Shown: positions 62,601-64,000 of the stretch, in pieces
Layout of the letters: each line of letters starts with the position of its first letter
How positions within the stretch are numbered: position 1 is the first letter of the stretch
Assembly (NCBI RefSeq): GCF_964204645.1
Contig: NC_134029.1
Span: 21,532,450 to 21,596,449, forward strand
Reading direction: 5' to 3'
Source of the DNA: Tubulanus polymorphus
Lineage: Eukaryota; Nemertea; Palaeonemertea; Tubulaniformes; Tubulanidae
Length of the DNA: 64,000 nt
The notes under the pieces: generated by a model
The model's database searches: none
Told to the model about the DNA's origin: nothing
Seen by the model: the letters and a program-made list of their open reading frames with translations, nothing else
Position numbers and translations under genes: made by a program

Positions 62601-63522
62601 CTTGGCACTCGCTCAGCGTGGAAACTTTCCTTTTTTAACTGAAGACCTTTCTATCAATTTCTTTGTGCGCCTGTCAGTCTGCCCCTGGGTACTGGACTGG
62701 ACAGCAGGTGAAGGACCCGGTTTTTATGGGCACATGTTATATGATTATCCCACACAGTCGCCACTAGTAGGGGAGATCACATACAATCGATTTATACACA
62801 TACTAAAATGCTCCTATTAAATTCATGACCAATGGATGGTTGGAAACGTTCTAAGTTCTAGGCTCAATAGCACCTAAAGCTTCCGCCGGTCTAGAACGAA
62901 TAAGATTAATAGAATGAGACACTGACCTGTTGTAACTGCTGTAAATTAACATGTCCTATATTTGGTTGTATTGTAGTAGGAGTGGCAGTTGTTGTAACTA
63001 TTTGAGGTTGTACTTGTTGTACGGACTGCAGAACTTGCTGTTGTTGTACGGCCGCCTGCTGTAGCACCGCAGCCTGCTGTTGTTGCTGCAACGCTTGTTG
63101 TAATTTCTGTATGAGTAATTTCTGCTGTAATTGCTGCAGTTGTTGGGTTTGCAGTAATTGTTGAACGTTGAGTTGCGGTTGAACTTGAATCTGCGGAATC
63201 TGTTGTTGTAAAGCGGCCTGTAGCTGCAGCGGTTGCAGCGTTACGTTCGGCGGCGGTTTCACCTCCAGCGGTTCCTTCGCGTAGCGCAACAAATCAAAAT
63301 TATCCAAACTGAGTTCCTCTATACCAGCTGCAGGTGCCGAAGAAGACAGCAGCGGTCCAGTAGATGTGGCAGTGGTCAACACTGGTGCGACAGATGCCGC
63401 ATTAGTCAATACAGGATCTAGGCCTGTTTCTTGTTTGATCAATGATGGTTCTGAATTATTATTGAGCTGCTCGTCAAATATATCGGCTGATTGGTTATTA
63501 TCCGTTATAAAGCTTATCATAT
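47685..63522 (-). CDS. SREBF: SREBF (SREBP), sterol regulatory element-binding protein, exons 2 to last, 1,127 residues
   Basis: Membrane-bound bHLH-zip factor cleaved in the Golgi to activate lipid genes. Exons are 63522-62927, 60031-59501, 57063-56955, 55886-55776, 55170-54982, 54541-54357, 54058-53803, 52591-52431, 51052-50890, 50499-50397, 50150-50038, 49811-49679, 49347-49158, 48774-48595, 48506-48392 and 47935-47685, all in frame. The N-terminus is acidic ([17 protein letters not shown]), then Q-rich. The bHLH has the SREBP-specific Tyr ([20 protein letters not shown]), followed by a zipper ([18 protein letters not shown]). TM1 follows [10 protein letters not shown], carrying the site-2 region (Leu-Cys after DRSR and an NP in the membrane). 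The lumenal loop has SRTLNS, a fit to the site-1 RxxL pattern, and TM2 follows at [16 protein letters not shown]. The SCAP-binding C-terminal domain is complete ([36 protein letters not shown]). The first coding exon is not in view. Confidence 0.97.
48117..48293 (-). CDS. SREBF: Candidate alternative last exon of SREBF, a diverged duplicate of the neighbouring exon
   Basis: An acceptor (GTTATGAATAG) is followed by an open frame beginning [12 protein letters not shown] and ending QRC-stop. [16 protein letters not shown], then [12 protein letters not shown], lines up with the adjacent SREBF exon (48392-48506: [12 protein letters not shown], then [11 protein letters not shown]), sharing F-x-H-x-A, Leu, Ser and Q-L at equal spacing. 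It is phase 0 at its start, so it fits the donor at 48595 but not the phase-1 end of exon 48506-48392. It would therefore replace that exon and end the protein about 58 residues later. It may also be a dead duplicate. Confidence 0.45.
   Translation of the reverse strand: MLIESEKKYESLCPDPHLPREEFLIAFVHSAYYHLVTTPATSWQHQLVKKLLGIVQRC
49003..49065 (-). ncRNA. mir-33: miR-33 precursor hairpin in an SREBF intron
   Basis: The reverse strand at 49043-49063 reads GTGCATTGTAGTTGCATTGC plus A, identical over its length to the animal miR-33 mature sequence as I remember it, with seed TGCATTG. About 20 nt later the other arm (GATGCATCTGCAGTGCAATC, 49003-49023) pairs with it, with a few mismatches and wobbles, to form a hairpin with a loop of roughly 20 nt. 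It lies in the 383-nt intron between the exons 49347-49158 and 48774-48595, in the same sense as SREBF, so it is co-transcribed with its host. In vertebrates miR-33a/b lie in SREBF2/1 introns and repress cholesterol export and fatty acid oxidation genes. The fly gene has the same arrangement. Confidence 0.95.
51147..51302 (-). CDS. Nested 51-residue single-pass membrane microprotein ORF in an SREBF intron
   Basis: The frame [20 protein letters not shown] continues [20 protein letters not shown] and ends in a short polar tail (KSL). One hydrophobic helix spans residues 4-24, followed by an amphipathic acidic segment. The start context is strong (CAACATGGCGG), and a TATA box (51461-51470) stands about 160 bp upstream on the same strand. 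It lies in the SREBF intron between exons 52431 and 51052. I see no poly(A) signal before the SREBF exon at 51052, so its transcript may read into that exon. It could be a separate small gene or an upstream ORF of a short SREBF transcript. I recognise no family. Confidence 0.5.
   Translation of the reverse strand: MAELVYIIPVICLLMFSLVLWMLDTFGEIFIHDLLDAQQSEDSRQSSGKSL
51461..51470 (-). promoter_or_regulatory. TATA box inside an SREBF intron
   Basis: The reverse strand reads GCGGTATAAATATC. It is the best core-promoter match in the SREBF introns and lies just before the membrane microprotein ORF. Two copies of a CACTAGGGATACTCTC block follow in the presumed leader (51410-51450). Confidence 0.55.
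52592..53802 (-). other. SREBF intron with a short tandem duplication
   Basis: It contains two copies of about 39 bp beginning CAGCCCTAGATCGAGC at 52957-53040, and near 52669 an AACCCTTTCAGTGCG motif like the ends of the piggyBac-like element at 54690. No RNA gene is seen. Confidence 0.5.
54690..54867. mobile_element. piggyBac-like MITE in an SREBF intron
   Basis: The ends are inverted: CCCTTTCAGTAC at the left and CTGAAAGGG at the right. The right flank is TTAA and the left flank TTGA, fitting a TTAA target site with one change. The 178-bp interior has no transposase. The open frame crossing it (54741-54965) is fortuitous. Confidence 0.6.
57064..59500 (-). other. SREBF intron within the bHLH-coding region
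   Basis: It holds only non-coding sequence and microsatellites: (GCT)n at about 59073-59093 and (AC)n at about 59426-59439. The intron splits the bHLH after VAK, before LNKSAVLRK. Confidence 0.5.
60182..60352 (+). repeat. Left arm of a long inverted repeat in an SREBF intron
   Basis: It contains AGTAAAACTTTCTCACACTG and GGACACCCTAAATCAAACGC, which recur inverted at 62285-62450. It may be one end of a 2.27-kb element. Confidence 0.7.
62285..62450 (-). repeat. Right arm of the long inverted repeat in an SREBF intron
   Basis: The reverse complement matches 60182-60352 over about 165 bp with scattered changes, including GAACAATTCAcCATTCAA and CACATTTCAAAGCGCTTAG. The sequence between the arms has no recognisable transposase. 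Confidence 0.7.
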
Positions 63523-64000
63523 CTGAAAAAATACAAAAGAGATTTGTATTCTAAATTTCCATATTCTGCATAGACCGTTGTTTCAGAACAGAATCAAGGT
63601 GCTTGATAATGATTCTTCTTCAGGTGCTGTGCTGGGACCAGTTGCTCAGTTGGTTAAAGATAACCGGTGGACAAATACTGTAGTACCGTAACAATGAACT
63701 TTTGTCACTATGTCATATCTACAGATCTACTGCTGTAGGCTAACCGACTTCTTGAACAACTGGTCCAAGGTCAAGGAATTTATAAAAAGGAATCGAGCAC
63801 AAGGGATGGACAATAATTCGAGTTGACATCATCTGCAGTTTGGAGGAAATTTGAGGCCCTTGCAAATAATCGTATAGGCCTATTCAATTTACAGATCTAA
63901 ATCATTACTGACATTATACTAGTTAACAAGAAGGAATGATGATGTACAAGTGGTACTGGTGGTAGGCCTAATCTAATCCAGTTCTTTAGATTGGCAACAT
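63523..64000. other. SREBF upstream intron, right edge of window
   Basis: This is the intron before SREBF exon 2, whose acceptor TTTTTTCAG is at 63523-63531. It contains the transposon copy at 63633-63767. The first SREBF exon is not found here. Confidence 0.6.
63633..63767. mobile_element. MITE with CCAGTTGCTCAGTTGG ends, copy 2
   Basis: Left end GGGACCAGTTGCTCAGTTGG and right end GAACAACTGGTCC. The interior shares TTTGTCACTATGTCA with the copy at 28690-28813. Confidence 0.65.

Noticed and set aside
62602-62820. Transposase-like fragment ([16 protein letters not shown])
   Set aside because: It is faintly like a piggyBac block but too short and without neighbouring support.
63523-64000. First coding exon of SREBF
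   Set aside because: No start codon with a phase-1 donor and an acidic N-terminus was found, so the exon probably lies to the right of the window.

Overview
This is nuclear DNA from an invertebrate animal, most likely a lophotrochozoan such as a mollusc, although nothing in the sequence names the species. The genes have many short exons with GT-AG introns, the composition is AT-rich, and the proteins resemble both vertebrate and protostome families. The spacers and introns carry a tRNA-derived SINE and several small palindromic DNA-transposon families. Gene names rest on remembered family sequence. Exon joins were read by hand from splice signals and reading phase, and each multi-exon model keeps frame throughout.

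Layout. 1-8918 (+): the 3' part of NEK1, a NIMA-related kinase. 10192-11196 (+): a C16orf87/UPF0547 homologue. 11770-15894 (-): complete PLRG1 spliceosomal WD40 gene. 17391-19300 (+): a TATA-driven gene for an 85-residue secreted cysteine-rich peptide. 20154-21125 (-): a one-exon FAM181 homologue. 22205-23155 (-): a one-exon class A GPCR. 23542-27315 (-): a two-exon coiled-coil protein that I do not recognise. 29622-36296 (+): a 22-exon gene that best fits CTC1 of the CST telomere complex. 36882-40291 (-): a complete 11-exon mitochondrial-clan cytochrome P450. 41560-46140 (+): a perilipin gene with two alternative last exons. 47685-63522 (-): SREBF, complete except for its first coding exon, which I could not find in the window.

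The most notable region is 41-64 kb. Perilipin (lipid droplet coat) and SREBF (sterol and lipid transcription factor) lie tail to tail, with a mitochondrial P450 next door. The miR-33 hairpin sits in an SREBF intron in sense orientation, the host arrangement known from vertebrates and flies. A second SREBF intron holds a TATA box followed by a 51-residue single-pass membrane ORF. A third holds a diverged duplicate of an SREBF exon that would give an alternative C-terminus. The alternative last exon of perilipin has its 3' splice site abutting a perfect 28-bp palindrome.
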